Source of the DNA: Eulemur rufifrons
Taxonomy: Eukaryota; Chordata; Mammalia; Primates; Lemuridae
NCBI RefSeq assembly: GCF_041146395.1
Contig: NC_090996.1
Coordinates: forward strand, 31,396,738 to 31,460,737
Length of the DNA: 64,000 bases
Direction: 5' to 3'
A program made the translations under genes and the position numbers. Below are positions 1-12,959 of this stretch, piece by piece; within the stretch, counting starts at the first letter, position 1; each line of letters opens with the position of its first letter. Below the pieces are notes generated by a model. The model made no database searches, had not been told where the DNA came from, and saw nothing but the letters and a program-made list of their open reading frames with translations.

Positions 1-176
1 TTTTAATGTAGCCGAAATGGAGATGCGTTTTACAATTGATACGGCCTGTTAATGGCGTAGCATTTCTGCCTCTCCACACACACAAGCAGGAACAAACAAC
101 AACAGACCCTCTGAATAAATCAGTGAGATGCCTTAAAATCCTTAAAACCAATGTTGAATTCAAAGTGAGAAAACAA

Positions 177-177
<1 letters not shown>

Positions 178-208
<31 letters not shown>

Positions 209-214
209 ATGTGT
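178..214. repeat. (TG)n microsatellite
   Basis: About 15 TG units, then CA and a short TG tail. The 215-768 stretch after it is unique intron in which nothing further was recognised. Confidence 0.95.
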
Positions 215-771
215 TATAAAATATCTTTAAGAATAAAACTAGCACTCATCTTTGGGTATATATCAGGTGCTAGAAGAGTTGGTGCTATTTATTTTCTTCT
301 CACTGACTAATTTTACCACAAAGGGCACATGTATTGTTTGGTTGAAATAAAGGGGGAAAGAAAATGTCAAACTAAAAGGAGATGTTGTTTCTGCCCTTCA
401 TTTAAATCGGCATGACGACCCTAGAGCATAAAACTGTAATCTGTATGTACAATTTACGCATAATCTCTAATCTATACAGAATCTGTAAGTCTGGCCATCT
501 GTACTCAGTTTATAACCAGGCTCTAGAATGTACGGCACAAACAAGAAAAAGCTTTTAGGCATTCAGGAAAGAAAATGGAGAATTCAGAGGAGGTTCCTCC
601 AATTCCCAGGATGGGGTGAAAATTCAGAGATCAACCACAGGTAAATTCGGGTACTTCACACATTTGCTTACGGCAATAGCCTGGTTGCTGGAGTTTCTGC
701 AAAGGGAAACGCACACTTGGAGATACAGGACTCTCAGGATCCTGCAGAAAGAATGATGCAGTTTTGTTTAT

Positions 772-1121
772 TCCTTTTATTTTTATTTTTTCTAGAGACA
801 GGTCTCCCTCTGTCTCCCAGGCTGGAGTGCAATGGTGCAATCATAGCTCACTGTAACCTCAAACTGGTGGGTTCAAGCGATCTTCCTGACTCAGACTCAG
901 CCTCTGGAGTGGCTCACACTATAGGCGCACACCACCGTGCCTGGCTAATTTTTTCTTTTTCTTTTTCTTTTTCTTTTTCTTTTTTTTTTTTTTTAACTTT
1001 TTGTAGCATCAGGGTCTTGCTATGTTGCCCAGGATGCTCTCGAACTCTTGGCCTCAAGCAATCCTCCTGCCTCAGCCTCCCAAAGTGCTGGGATTACAGG
1101 CATGAGCCACAGTGTCCAGCC
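772..1121 (-). mobile_element. Old AluJ-like SINE, antisense, with expanded middle A-rich region
   Basis: The reverse-complement Alu order is clear: T-rich start, right arm, T-rich linker, left arm ending in GTGTCCAGCC. The linker has grown into a (CTTTTT)n tract at about 950-994. TATTCCTTT occurs at both ends and is the likely target-site duplication. It lacks the AT-rich lemur-type insert, so it is older than the copies at 7634, 16419 and 32664. Confidence 0.93.
950..994. repeat. (CTTTTT)n inside the AluJ linker
   Basis: Four to five six-base units followed by a T run, expanded from the Alu middle poly-A on the opposite strand. Confidence 0.9.
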
Positions 1122-4013
1122 TATTCCTTTCTGTAAGTGACTGAACTACACTGGTAAAATCAGACAGGCTTCCTCCTGGCATACCTCTCTGCCCTCTGTT
1201 CAACGTCACTCATAAATTCTGTACTTACTGATCGTCTCCTCTGATTTTTAAGCCCAGGTATGTATGTATAAAAGGATGTTTCTAAAAAGATGTTTCTAAA
1301 AAGGCAGGGGTAAAGTATAAAATGAAAGGAAAATTAAGAAAAGTTAAAAAAAATTGCAGTATTTTAACTAAAAGCAAAAATAACAGAGGAAGAGCACTTG
1401 GAATGTAAATGAGAAAATGTGAGTAGAAATAATAAAATGGAAATGGTCCTTTGTTTTAAGAGAGTAAATAAAAGAAGTGAAAAGGTGATGATGTCAGAAA
1501 GGAACACCTATTGCAGGGAGTTGAAGGTGGAGACCATTTGGTCCAGGACTTGAATGTCTAGTGTTGATGGAATCAAATAACCACAGTGGAGTTGTAGGCT
1601 GTGCTGTGCAAGAGGGAATTATCTTACTCTACAGCACATGTAGTCTGGTGTCCAGCTCAGATTAGGTCCTCAGTAAAAGAAACTTCCCTGTTTTTTCCTG
1701 GAAGTCCACAGGTAAGACTGCTTCCTGCTGCACCCAAGTTTGGTGAATCAAAACTGCACGGAAGTTCGCCAAAGAACTCAACTCTCTTTTCCCTGCACAC
1801 CAACCTCTACTCACTGAGGAGAAATGAAGTACAATGAAAACTACCAATTTTATTTTTCATAGGAAAAACTTGTTAAAGACATTTAAGGAAAAAACTGTAC
1901 AAATTTTAGATGGGGCTAAGTGATTTAAACATGAAGCCTCTGTAATTATTTAATAGGACTGGCTGACAGGGGCTACACCGTCTTTAATTAGTACCATTGC
2001 AAAGCAGTCCATTACCCTTCTAATCCGCAAAGGACAGCCCTTAGCCTCTAAAATGACCGAGTGGGTATAGGGAAGAAGGAAGACTCTACTGCACACCTCC
2101 CCCTAACAAAAAGTTTTCAATCTTAATAAAAATATACTTACTGAAACCATGTGCTATTAACACAGATAGGCGCATATAAAGAGCCTACTTAACAAACTTA
2201 AGAAACAACGACAGGAATAAACCGAATACGGATTCTGTTTTACTGTATCTCGTCTCTTCATTTTCATTTTTATATCCATGAGAGAGCAGCAAACACTATT
2301 TTCATACATCGATATAGCTGAGGCTCATTTTCCTAAAGCAAGATGAGCTCTTAAACAGAGATATCAGCCACATTTACAGTATCTTTATTTACAGACTAGA
2401 AGGCAAGAGCAGAACCTCTGTGTTTAAAAAAAAAAGAAGAAGAAGAAGAAAAGAATGGAAAAACCCTCCACCTCCCAGTGTTAACATTAGTTTGCTAATT
2501 CATATCTCCTTAAACAGCATGCATCCAGCTGTTCCAATTTAAAGTCTCTAGCATTTTTTGAATGCAGAACAAAAAAAATGTGAATTAAAGATGTAAATAG
2601 GATACTTGAACACAGGGCAGGAAGGTAGTAACCATGTTTCAATTTGATAAATGCAGTTAATAAAAACATGCAGTACTAAAATGCATCGGTCAGAGAGAGG
2701 AAAATAGGGAATTGAGGGAGGCTGCTTTTAAAAGTCAAGGATTAATTACTAAGAAGCAGATCAGCTTTCCAAACCTGAGAGAGAGGATCTGGGACATGCC
2801 AGAATTTTCCCCCTGCTTTGAGTTGCAAACATGGACATGTATAAGAGCCAGCAAACTTCATAAATAAAATCACAGGCACCACTTAACAACTCGAGAAAAA
2901 GTGTAACCAGTAACTGTTACTCACCACAGCCTAAAGGAATTGAAATTTGTTTACAATTAAACAGCCTCCACTCACAAAATAAAAGCCAGAATAGACTCCT
3001 TTCCTTGAAATACTAACATAGTTATTTCCTTAATAATTGAGGCTGTGATCCTAAGTGACTACTTTTCTGGCGCTTAAAAATCAACACGCGTAAACCTTTA
3101 AAAATCTTAATTGTTTCGACCTCCACTTTCACAAATAGATGGTCTAAGAATTCAGTGTTTCTAGGTAAAACTATCTCTGTGAAGGTTATAGATTTTAACG
3201 AGTGATTTTCCATTTCCAAATACCTCTTTAATGACAGGCAAGGCTTGAAGAGAAAACTTGCCCTAAAATGAAGACAAAATAATAACAGAGAAGGTCTGTC
3301 TGCCACCGCCAGGATTCATTGCATTACACTGTGCAAAAATAAACTGGGTGGAAATGGAGCTAAAGTCACGCTACAAAGCAAAATGCCCCAAAGAAAGGAG
3401 GAGGGTCTACAAGGCAAGGCTCGCTAAGGGCTGAGGCAGACTGGGAAACCAGCAGAGGTCAAAGCACCAGTGATTAACAAAGAATTCAACACAATTGCTG
3501 CCTCCTTTCTCCACAGCAAAGAGAAGTTCATGGATCTGAGTCGAGCCAGAAGGGTGATTGGAGGAAAAAGAAGAAAGGCAGGTTTTTCTAAGTCGGCTCC
3601 ACAACGAGAAACAACAGTGATGATGATGCTGATGAAAAAGGAAAGGTTTTACCTCGCAAATGCCTCCCTCCCTCGGAAAAGTGGGGAACACCGGCTTTGA
3701 ACGTGAAATCGCAGCTCTAGGTCTTTGGTTACTGGCATGATAAATTCACACAGGTTCTTTATGGGCCAAACTATACCAGGATATATATTTGTCTCTGAAA
3801 ACATAACAAGGAATTTTTCTAAGCCATTCGTGTTAGATTACTAATTTTTTGATTGCTTCAACAGTTCAATATGGTCATGCATAAGTACAGGTTACCACTC
3901 CATTGCTTTCATTTTAATGCCATCTCTTGAAAAAACATAACTATATAGTATTAATCAGTAAACCAGAAGAAGTGCATGTAAATCCACCTTTTTCAAGACC
4001 AATCTTGTAAAAT
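1122..4013. other. Unique intronic sequence
   Basis: Mostly AT-rich, with a short tandem copy of GATGTTTCTAAAAA near 1275-1303 and an AAG-rich tract near 2428-2453. No exon, RNA gene or confident repeat was seen. Confidence 0.6.
2428..2453. repeat. A-rich / (AAG)n simple repeat
   Basis: A run of A passing into five or so AAG units. Confidence 0.85.
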
Positions 4014-4033
4014 ACACACACACACACACACAC
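4014..4033. repeat. (CA)n microsatellite
   Basis: Ten CA units. Confidence 0.93.
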
Positions 4034-4315
4034 CTGATTAAAGCAAATAACACACACCTCTCTCATCTACAGCACTCAGCCCCAAAATGACAAATAAGTA
4101 GTCACTTGTGAGAGAAAAAACAAAAACAAAACAAAGCCGTCACTACTCAGAACAGTTCATCCTTGGTAATTAAATGAAATCCTACACAGCCACAAGTGAT
4201 GTAGGATTTCCTTCATGCCTAAACCGGCTTTCCTAGACCTTGCCTTTTTAAAAAATTTTTTCGCAATTCACCACCATCAATGTTTTAAGAAAAGAGAAAA
4301 CCATACATTCCCCCC

Positions 4316-4357
4316 AACACACACACACACACACATATTTTGCATGTGTGTGTGTGT
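4316..4357. repeat. Inverted (CA)n - (TG)n pair
   Basis: About nine to ten CA units, a nine-base AT-rich spacer, then six to seven TG units. The arms are complementary and could form a hairpin or cruciform. Confidence 0.93.
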
Positions 4358-4546
4358 TTCCTTTTTGCAACTGAAAATAAAATTGCAGCTAAATGCTAAT
4401 GAACCAGGTCCTGCCTAAACTCCCACTGGAAATGCAAGCACATGTACTATAGCAGTGCAAGATTATTCTGCCACAAGCATAATCACCTTACACAAAATGC
4501 GATTACTCTGGGCTGCAATCTTTATCCCCAAAGTCAATTTATTAGT

Positions 4547-4603
4547 CAGAGAGAAAGAGACAGAGAGAGAGAGAGAGGAGAGAGAGAGAGGAGAGAGAGA
4601 GAC
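4547..4603. repeat. (GA)n microsatellite
   Basis: Long GA-rich tract interrupted by GGA and CAGA units. Confidence 0.95.
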
Positions 4604-4857
4604 TACCTACCCACAAATACATCATCATCTTGAAAGAGAAATCAAGGGCTCTGTCAGCAAACAGAAGTCTCCTTACTTCACAAGAGTATCTGGAAGAAAA
4701 ACTGAAACCAGTGGGTAGAAAATCTTGCCTTTTCCTGTTAAGTCCTTAGAGTCCCTCTTCTTTCCTTACACAAGGTTTGGTGTGCTTGTTTATGAGTTTA
4801 TGAGGATAACATTCCTTCAGTGGCACTGTATGTGATGTGACTTGCTTCAAGCTGCCT

Positions 4858-4976
4858 TCCCCTCTCTCTCTCTCTCTTCTTACTCTCTCTCTCTTACTCT
4901 CTCCCTCCCTCCCTCTCTCTCTCTCCCCCTCCCTCTCTCCTTTTCCTTCCTAACTCTTGCCTTTCTTCCCTTTCCC
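4858..4976. repeat. Pyrimidine tract, (CT)n / (CCCT)n
   Basis: About 120 bases almost free of purines. It borders the CpG-bearing block that follows. It could adopt H-DNA, or act as a GA-rich element read on the minus strand. Confidence 0.93.
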
Positions 4977-4979
4977 GTC

Positions 4980-5625
4980 AAAGATGCTTAGGTAACAAAT
5001 TCTTGGTGTGGCCGTTTAATGCGAACACCCAGACACTTTAGGCTGCCAGCAACAGTGGCGAAAACAAAAACTGATGATGCTGGTGAGATTAGTAACACCA
5101 GCGACGGTGTAATCATACACAGTCGGGCACTACACCATTTCCTGCTGGCGGGTGGGAGATTCGCGGAAGTCCCCGCTGGTGGAATTTACAGGAAGGCGGC
5201 TGGTCCTCTGGAGGCAAGCACATCTGCACAGAGCCGGTGACTCTGGGAGCCTGGCATCTGAGAATTTCTTTTTTTTTTTTTTTTTTTTTAAACTCAAAGC
5301 AAAGCTGCAGCCGCAGAGAAAAGAACATGTGCAGCAAGCCGGCTTCCCCTTTATCTCTTTAAATGTACTTCAGATAAAAGCAGCATCCAGTCAGGTCAAG
5401 GCCTCCCCAGACTCATTACTCTTTACACCACACGGCTCAGCACACTTGTCTACAGCCATCTACCGACTCCACGGTGTCATTGCGGGCTCGGAGGCTGCGG
5501 TCCTGCCCGCTGCTGCAGCTGCTGCCCGCCCGTCGCTGTGCAGTGCTCTCCGCCAGGGTGTGTAGGGGGGACCCGGAGAGGGGGGCCGGAGGATGGGCCG
5601 TCAGAAGCCTGTGTGCCAATTCAGC
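4980..5625. promoter_or_regulatory. CpG-bearing unique block, possible regulatory element
   Basis: Repeat-free apart from a T run at 5269-5289. CpGs are much more frequent than in the surrounding intron, most densely at 5460-5600, where a GC-rich stretch holds overlapping CTGC repeats. No initiator, TATA box or convincing donor was found, so this is inferred from composition only. It could be an enhancer or a minor alternative promoter. Confidence 0.35.
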
Positions 5626-5760
5626 AAATCAAAAGCAAAACCAAACCCCACCAACTAAACCCAGCAAATGAAAAGCTTCCAAAGACTTGCTAGCATGAAT
5701 GCTTAGCCTTCCCAACCTAAGGATGGAGATTATACATATGCCCTTATTAAAAGACCAGAT

Positions 5761-5810
5761 TGTGTGTGTATGCGTGTGAGTGAAAGAGAAAGAGAGAGAG
5801 AGAGAATGAG
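5761..5810. repeat. TG-rich then (GA)n simple repeat
   Basis: A short TG run followed by AGAGAG units. Confidence 0.88.
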
Positions 5811-5979
5811 CATACATTTTCCCTCTCCCTCACCCTTTGCAATTGCAGACCTAGGAAATTTTGCAGTGTGCATAAAACTTGATCATTTCTATAGGCTCTC
5901 TGAACAAAATCCACAGCCTTGGGTGGATGCACAGCTAAGATTTCCTGAAATTACCGCCCCCCAAAATTTTTTTCCATAG

Positions 5980-6360
5980 ATCAATTCTCCTTTATTAGTT
6001 GTTCTTTTTAATCCATTTTAAATTGTACACTTTATCTTGAAAATTATCTCCATTACTGAAATGCATCATGAAACGAGAGGATGGGGAATGCAATTTGCCC
6101 GGCATATTAATTGATGCAGTGTTCAATTATTGATATATCGATACAGAAGAAATTAATATTAAAACACATGATGGACATTAACGGAGAGGGGGGAAAATTC
6201 TCTCTCACTCGGATCTGAGTTTTGACCATTAGTTATATTTTTTTATGCATCACACAGAGGAAACTGTTTCACCGAGCCCATTGCTGATTTACATTTCTAT
6301 CTGAAAGTGCACAAGGCAAAGGAGCACCTAAATAATTAAAATGCATAAGCTAAATTGTAG
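5980..6360. promoter_or_regulatory. CNE-like AT-rich block
   Basis: Repeat-free sequence dense in ATTA/TAAT and ATTGAT cores, the style of homeodomain and POU/MEIS sites in vertebrate conserved noncoding elements. It includes GATATATCGATA, which is nearly palindromic. Conservation itself was not tested. Confidence 0.35.
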
Positions 6361-7445
6361 GATCATTCACAGTACTGGGCAGGCAGCAAGACACCTGTTA
6401 AAGCAGTCTCATCGAGGTGTGTCACGGCCAAGCAGGTTGGAGAGAACCACCACCAGGCCATGCCATACAATGAATTGATGGAGAGAGCCTCAGAGCTGGC
6501 TATCTCAAGAGAGGTTAAGAAAATAACCACACAGGGCTCACTTGGTAAAATCTCAATTATGCATGCACAGTGACCTGTCTGCTTACAGCACTTTAGATCT
6601 TCTGAATCCCAGCAAACAGGGTGGAGAGTGGAGTGACTGACTGTTCTGCTGTGGCTGGGGTAGAAGGGTTTCCTAAGGCGCAGCCCTTTCAATACTAAAA
6701 CCAGGATGATCCAAACAAACCAGAAGGGTTGCTGGTCACCCTCGTGGGGAAAAGTTCTGCACACACTCTGTCATTACAGTTAAGAAAAACAAAGAATCCA
6801 TCTTCTTTATGATTTTTGGTGATAGAGATGACTCCTACACACGATCTCCACTAATTTTCAATCGTGGCAAAGGACAAAAGTTTCCCCTCCTGATAGGAAA
6901 ACATGCAGAAAAAATAACTAAGCACCCCATTTTTTAAATATGTGCAGGCCTGTGTTTGTTTGATTCCACAGATGATCTGCTGAACACCTGTTCTGCATCC
7001 ATCACTGTGCGCGATACGTACTTGGAATGCAGTGGTGACGAGTGGATAATACAGATGTTTACATTGGTGGGCAGCAAATAGCCTGAAGATACATTTCATT
7101 TGGCCAATGCATCTTTTTTAAAAAAAAAAAAATTTAACTTATGTGCCGACATTTGAAAACCAGGAGATTGCAGTTGAAAACCTGGATGCATTTGTTGGAG
7201 ATGCTGTATGATCCAGCAATGTAAGGTCCACATTTTCACACGGATAACAGTGGGCTGGTGCTCGGTAGCAGCTGCCCCTCTTAAGGTGGTGAACCCTTCC
7301 CAGTTCCCCACAGTTTCCACCACTCCCTGAAAAGAGAAGGCACTTGGCAAGTGGATGAACTAATTTGCCTTATAGGACTGGCCTTTGTAGGCACTTAAGT
7401 TTGTAGCTCCTTGATCTGATTTGAGATGTAAGAATATACAAGATT
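6361..7445. other. Unique intronic sequence
   Basis: No exon recognised. A weak L2-like fragment may lie near 6950-7070 but is too diverged to call. Confidence 0.5.
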
Positions 7446-7474
7446 GCTCTCTCTCTCTCTCTCACACACACACA
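7446..7474. repeat. (CT)n(CA)n microsatellite
   Basis: Nine CT units running directly into five CA units. Confidence 0.93.
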
Positions 7475-7593
7475 TTCTCTCTGTATATATTTTAGATATG
7501 GAGTTCATATAGAACTTTTGCAATTGAATATAGTATTTATTTTATTTAATATTTTCTATCTGAGTAAGACATTGAGTGTTAGCGGGGAAACCA

Positions 7594-7614
7594 CATAGAT
7601 AGATAGATAGATAC
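7594..7614. repeat. (GATA)n microsatellite
   Basis: Four to five tetranucleotide units a few bases before an Alu insertion. Confidence 0.9.
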
Positions 7615-7633
7615 ATGGAAAGAAAGAAATTGA

Positions 7634-7969
7634 GGCCGGGCGCGGTGGCTCACGCCTGTAATCCTAGCACTCTGGGAGGCCGAGGCGGGTGGATTGCTCA
7701 AGGTCAGGAGTTCGAGACCAGCCTGAGCGAGACCCCGTCTCTACTAAAAATAGAAAGAAATTATATGGACAACTAAAAATCTATATAGAAAAAATTAGCC
7801 GGGCATAGTGGCGCATGCCTGTAGTCCCAGCTACTCGGGAGGCTGAGGCAGTAGGATCGCTTAAGCCGAGGAGTCTGAGGTTGCTGTGAGCTAAGCTGAC
7901 GCCACGGCACTCACTCTAGCCTGGGCAACAAAGTGAGACTCTGTCTCAACAAAAAAAAAAAAAAAAAAA
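7634..7969 (+). mobile_element. Lemur-type Alu SINE, sense, full length
   Basis: It starts GGCCGGGCGCGGTGGCTCAC, carries the A/B-box left arm, and ends in a poly-A of about 19. The right arm holds the AT-rich insert around AGAAAGAAATTATATGGAC seen in lemur Alus. The direct repeat AAAGAAATTGA flanks it at 7623-7633 and 7967-7977. CpGs are retained, so it is relatively young. Confidence 0.96.
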
Positions 7970-7979
7970 GAAATTGATA

Positions 7980-10900
7980 CAGATAAGCAGATATGAGAGA
8001 GAAAGAAAGAATATGAACGCATCATGGTTGTGTGTATATTTTACGTTCACTCAATGCTCATTTTCTGCAACGAGACTTACAGCTCACCTCTCCTACATTA
8101 GGGAGAAACCTCATTTCACTTAGGGCAAGTGAGCACAGGAGACCAATCGGCCTCTGGTCTTCAAGCTTAATTTGTAGAGATGTATCATCACCTCTGAAAC
8201 CCTTCAGCCCTCTCGCACAGGCACTGAAGTCAGGTGCGACAGAGCACCTTGCCATCCTACTTCATACAAGTGGCTCCCCTGCACTCAACTCAAGCAAAGA
8301 GTGGGTCTCTCTAAGCATTATAACAGATTAGTAGATCCATCCAAATCCACACTCTTCTCCCTCTTCCAAGAGTGCACAGCGAGATTATTTATTAAAATAT
8401 TTTTTTCTCCATGATTTTTTCTTTCTTCCCTCCTCCTCCCTCTAGCCCCACTCTACCTCCATTTCTTGGCACAGTTCAATACAAATACATGAAAGTGGTT
8501 TTTGTTTCGTTTTGTTTCCCTTTTCTTTGGCTAAAGTCTAAATCAAGAAATACATATCGGTGGCTCATTTGACCAGCAGACTGCTGTACTTTATTCAATT
8601 ATATCGGAATATCTTTGAACTTGATTTATGCTGTCCTGTTCACCAGTGTCACACAAGTCTTGACCGCATCATACCAGGTGTGCCTCAGTCATTTACTTGC
8701 CCAAGCTTTGTAGGTATTGAGTTCATGTTCCTTGGAGCAAAAGTCCACGGGAGAGATTGGAGCAGGTGACCTAAAAGATAACTAGGAGAGTGACAGAAAC
8801 TTTGAGAGACAACAGGCTATGAAGCAGCAGCTACGAAGACTGGTGAGTGAGGCAGACAGCTCTGGGTCCCACGAAGAGGATGGTTGGACAGTGCCCCTCA
8901 GTAGGCTGGATGCTAAATGACAGGGTTCCCAGCTCTTCCCTACAGAGTCATCTTTCCTCAGAATGGCACAGAACCAACTGCACCACCAGCTAAGAGGAAC
9001 CACGGGCACCTGACAGCAGGAGTTTCCATGGCAACCACTATCACCTGACCCATCCCCAATGCCTTCTTGGTACCATCCACATCCCAGACTCTTGTACATC
9101 TCCAGGAAAAGGGAGTGGTGCAAAACAGCTAAAAGTGAATGTTTTACCCGACAAGGATCAGAGACTGGATATAAAACTGATTCAAAATAAATAATAAAAT
9201 AAGTTACTAAGCTCTAAATAAATGAATGCAGCAACCTATCTGACCCATGGTGAGGCAGATACACGGCGGTTACATTGAGACTTGGTAGCCTCAAATAGGC
9301 CAAGGGACTGATACCTATTTTTTTCTTGCTTTTTATATTTAATCTTCAGCTTCTGGGAGCCTAAACGACTCTCCTGGTTATGCTTTCTCTGCCTCTTCTC
9401 GGTTGGCACCCATTCATTCTCCCACCTGCTTGAACATGTGGTCCCTCTGCAAGAGATGAGATTTGCCCTAAGATGGAGAAACATTTTATCACTGTGGCAC
9501 AAGCAGGAGACAGCTGTTTCCCATAAATCAAGCGTGGGTGGTGTTACAATCCCTGTACTCTGGAGTCCAGAGGTTAAACAGACGGAATGGAACATTCAGT
9601 GGGCTGTCCCCTCGGGGGTGTCAGCAAATTATTTCTATGTTTGAAATTCTGCTCATAACCAAATTGATGATTCAATCAATTCCTCAATCCCTGTTCCTTG
9701 AAACGAGCAAAATGACATTTTCTATTTACTGCCATCCCCCAAAACTTCCATTTTAAATCATTCTAATAACAAAGTAAACATATTCAAATATTCAGTTCAA
9801 AACCAATTTCCCCACGCCACCCCCCATGTGCAACCTGGTTGGTAGGTCCAGAATTGCGCTTTCACAGTGGGGATATTTAAAACTCCTGTTCTCATGCTTA
9901 AATAGGAATTACTATAAAATAATTAATTCAGTTATCAGTTATCAGCTCAACACAATAATTAATCAATTGCAAAGCAATGGCCTGAAACCAACACTGATTA
10001 AGCTACTGGTGGCCTATTTGTTTTAAGTGGCTTCTAATCTGCTCCAGAAATCAAATACCACCGTGATATATTAGATCATACGAGGTGATCGGCATCAGAA
10101 TTTAAACTTTGTGAAAGAAAGTCTTCATTAAAGAGGGGAGTTACTAAACACTAAACTGAATGTGAACATGACTTGAAAAACCCCCACTGCATTAGCTCTG
10201 GGATCTTTATTTAATATGCTTTTACAGGCCATTGTTTGACACCATTTCTGGGCGAAGGAAGTAGAGAAGGTGGATTCATCTTGAGCCAAAAATCTTCAAA
10301 GTTGTAGTAGCTAGAATAATCCTCCCATAACGGTGGGGTTCCACTCAGAGAGCTCACAGGGAATTTGGACACTGAGGGATGCTACCCAGAGTGGTTCTCC
10401 AGTGTCCGGTAGAGAGGAGGTAGCTACCACCTACCATCATTATGAACCAGACAAGGTAGGAAGAATCCAATCACTTCTTCTTCCACTTAAAACCACGTGG
10501 TTGCTCATTTCCAGTTATGACCTCTCTGGACACAGGGGCAAAAGCAGATTCTTTCTTTAATGGAAACTCTAGAAATTTTTACTATCTTATCCCAACTCTG
10601 GCACCTTGAAAGAATATTTAGGCCACTAAAAAGACTGCCCCAACAGGAAGATGGTTAGACATATGAGTTCATCAATAGGCAATCCTGCTATCGAATTCTC
10701 AAGGCAGATATTGCTCAAATCAGCCAGGCTTACTGAGGCAAGGTCATTGGTATGATTTTTTTTCTAATTATCCATTATGAAATATTTAAAATATATCATT
10801 ATGATGAAATATGAACAATAAAACCATCCCTAAACTTCCCAACTCCTAACTTGAGATATATAACATGGGTGTAGTAACATGATCAATACATACTGAGTCA

Positions 10901-12009
10901 ATGAACAAATCAATTAATAAGCATATAAATAATGTCCTCTATATAAAAACTGCTGCTACTGCTATTTCCATCATTAGTGAGAAATGAATGCTTTTATTTT
11001 GCTAGCGTTGGCGATGGATTTCTCTAAAGCCAGGAACATTGTCCCTTTGGTCTCCCCAGGAACAGTGGCCAAGTTGTATGGGCCACGGTTTAGGATGCAG
11101 ACAGAGATAGTAAAATAAAAATTATACCCATGTTCTGTACCTTAATAAGGCCAGTGTGCCTAGAGCCAGCGTTTGGCAAGGGCTGAGGGTGGAGATCAAT
11201 GGAAAAACTAGTTTATACAGGGCCTTAGTCATCACAGGTGGGATGTGAGTTTTGCTCCACAAACAATGAAAACCCAGGAAGGGAATTCAGCTAGGGAATG
11301 ACGTATCTCAAAGGCTCTCCTGGCCCTCACAATGGATTATGGCCTTGAGGCAAAGTGACACTGAGAAGGCCAGCCAGGAGTTGGTGGTGGTCTTCCAGGC
11401 AGTAAACCACGGTGGCCTGGACCAGCTAGAAGTGGAGAGGGTTGAACTACTCAGCATAATTGGTGATGGGACGCATGCCCCGACACCAGTTCCCATGGCA
11501 GCCAATTCCAAAATACTGGCATGCAACTGGGAAAAATAAAGTTCTGCATGTGCCCCAAGAGAACATGGACCAGGATACGAGGGCATCAAGAGGGGAAAAT
11601 CACTGAGGAATCTCTGAACAGGCCAGAGAGTTTAAGTTTGACGAGAGGGATAGTGATCCACAAACTTTATAACAAACATGAAGGAGAAAAATACACATTC
11701 CCTGGGGACTCAGGCTCTGTGAAATGTATTCAACACAAACAGTCATTATGTTGGCATTGAAATCACAGTGAAGGCAGTTCTGCCATGATAAAGACAGGTT
11801 ACTCATTGCTAGGACTTAGGAGGGAGAAGAAGGTACAGGATGATAGGCAAGGCATTGGAGAGAAATAATCTGTTTATACCAGTGTTCCACAGTCTGCTGA
11901 GGTATTGCAGTCAGGATCTCTAAAATTGCTTGTCCACTCTGCATGAAATTGTCAGAGGTCAATTCAACCCTGCTAGTGGCTCCCAAAATTACATAGGAAA
12001 GGAACATTG
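7980..12009. other. Mostly unique intronic sequence
   Basis: Holds the CNE-like block at 9890-10240 and a stretch near 11110-11600 that reads like a worn interspersed repeat of unknown family. No exon with convincing splice sites was found. Confidence 0.5.
9890..10240. promoter_or_regulatory. CNE-like AT-rich block
   Basis: Repeat-free and rich in TAATTAAT, CAATTG and GATTAAG-type homeodomain cores, with a direct duplication of CAGTTAT (AGTTATCAGTTATCAGC). Inferred from motif style only. Confidence 0.28.
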
Positions 12010-12014
12010 TATTT

Positions 12015-12303
12015 TATTTGCTTTACTTTTACTTTTTGATTGAGGTATAATGTGGATACAGTGAAATACAATAATCTTTTTTAGATTATGGTAAAATACA
12101 TATAACATAAAATTGTAACATTTAACCATCTTTAAGTGCACAATTCAGCTGTATTAAGTACATTCACATTGTTGTGCAACCATCACCACCATCCATCCGC
12201 AGAACTTTGTTTTCATCTTGCAAAACTGAAATTCTGCACCCATTAAATAACTGCTTCCTGCTATCGTTCCCTCCAACCCTGGCCCCTGGCTACCACAATT
12301 CTA
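12015..12303 (-). mobile_element. L1M 3' end fragment, antisense
   Basis: Reads TTGATTGAGGTATAATG, then AAAATACATATAACATAAAA, and CATTGTTGTGCAACCATCACC. This is the widespread antisense L1M 3'UTR sequence. Confidence 0.85.
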
Positions 12304-12330
12304 CACTGTGCATGCATTTTAAATGCACAG

Positions 12331-12366
12331 TTTCTCTCTCTCTCTCTTTCTCTCTCTCTCACACAT
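12331..12366. repeat. (CT)n microsatellite
   Basis: CT units with one TTTC interruption, ending in CACACA. Confidence 0.92.
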
Positions 12367-12959
12367 ATACCCTACCCTATGTAAAAACCACCCAGACCAA
12401 GGGTCTGAACATCTCAAGCACCCCAACGTTCTCCCTCTTGCTACATGGGAAAATGTTTGTTTTTCTCTCTCATCTTCCTGGTCCTGTCTCTATCATAATG
12501 CAAAAGCCTTTATGAGGTACTTATTCAATATGGCATTTTATTTTTCTTTATACAGAGGGAGAGAAACAGATGTGACACCACCTCTAAATTCTCCAAGAAT
12601 TTACAACCCGAACCTGACAAAGGCAGGACTCTGAGTTGCTGAATGTCTCCTTCTGTACTTGGGAGCTTGTGCTGCGTGACAAAATGCACAGGGTATGAAG
12701 CGTAATTGCGGCTCTGCTCCTGCAGAACTTCCCATATGAAGTGGGTGTATGCTTTAGTTGCACATGCTCAGCATCCATTCCTTCTGCCCCTCTTCTTTTA
12801 GGAACACACCCTACTATCCCCCCAGGATAGCTCCCTGCACAACTCTCAGTTTGCATGATCCAGTGGTGGGCAGAGCCACATGCGTGATGGGCGAGTGAAG
12901 TTGGGATCAGCCGGTGAACACATGCAGCCCCTGGTCACAGGGTTTGATGTAGTGATGGA

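Noticed and set aside
717..1136. 139-codon plus-strand open frame
   Set aside because: It lies over an antisense AluJ and its T-rich linker; the protein is the usual Alu translation.
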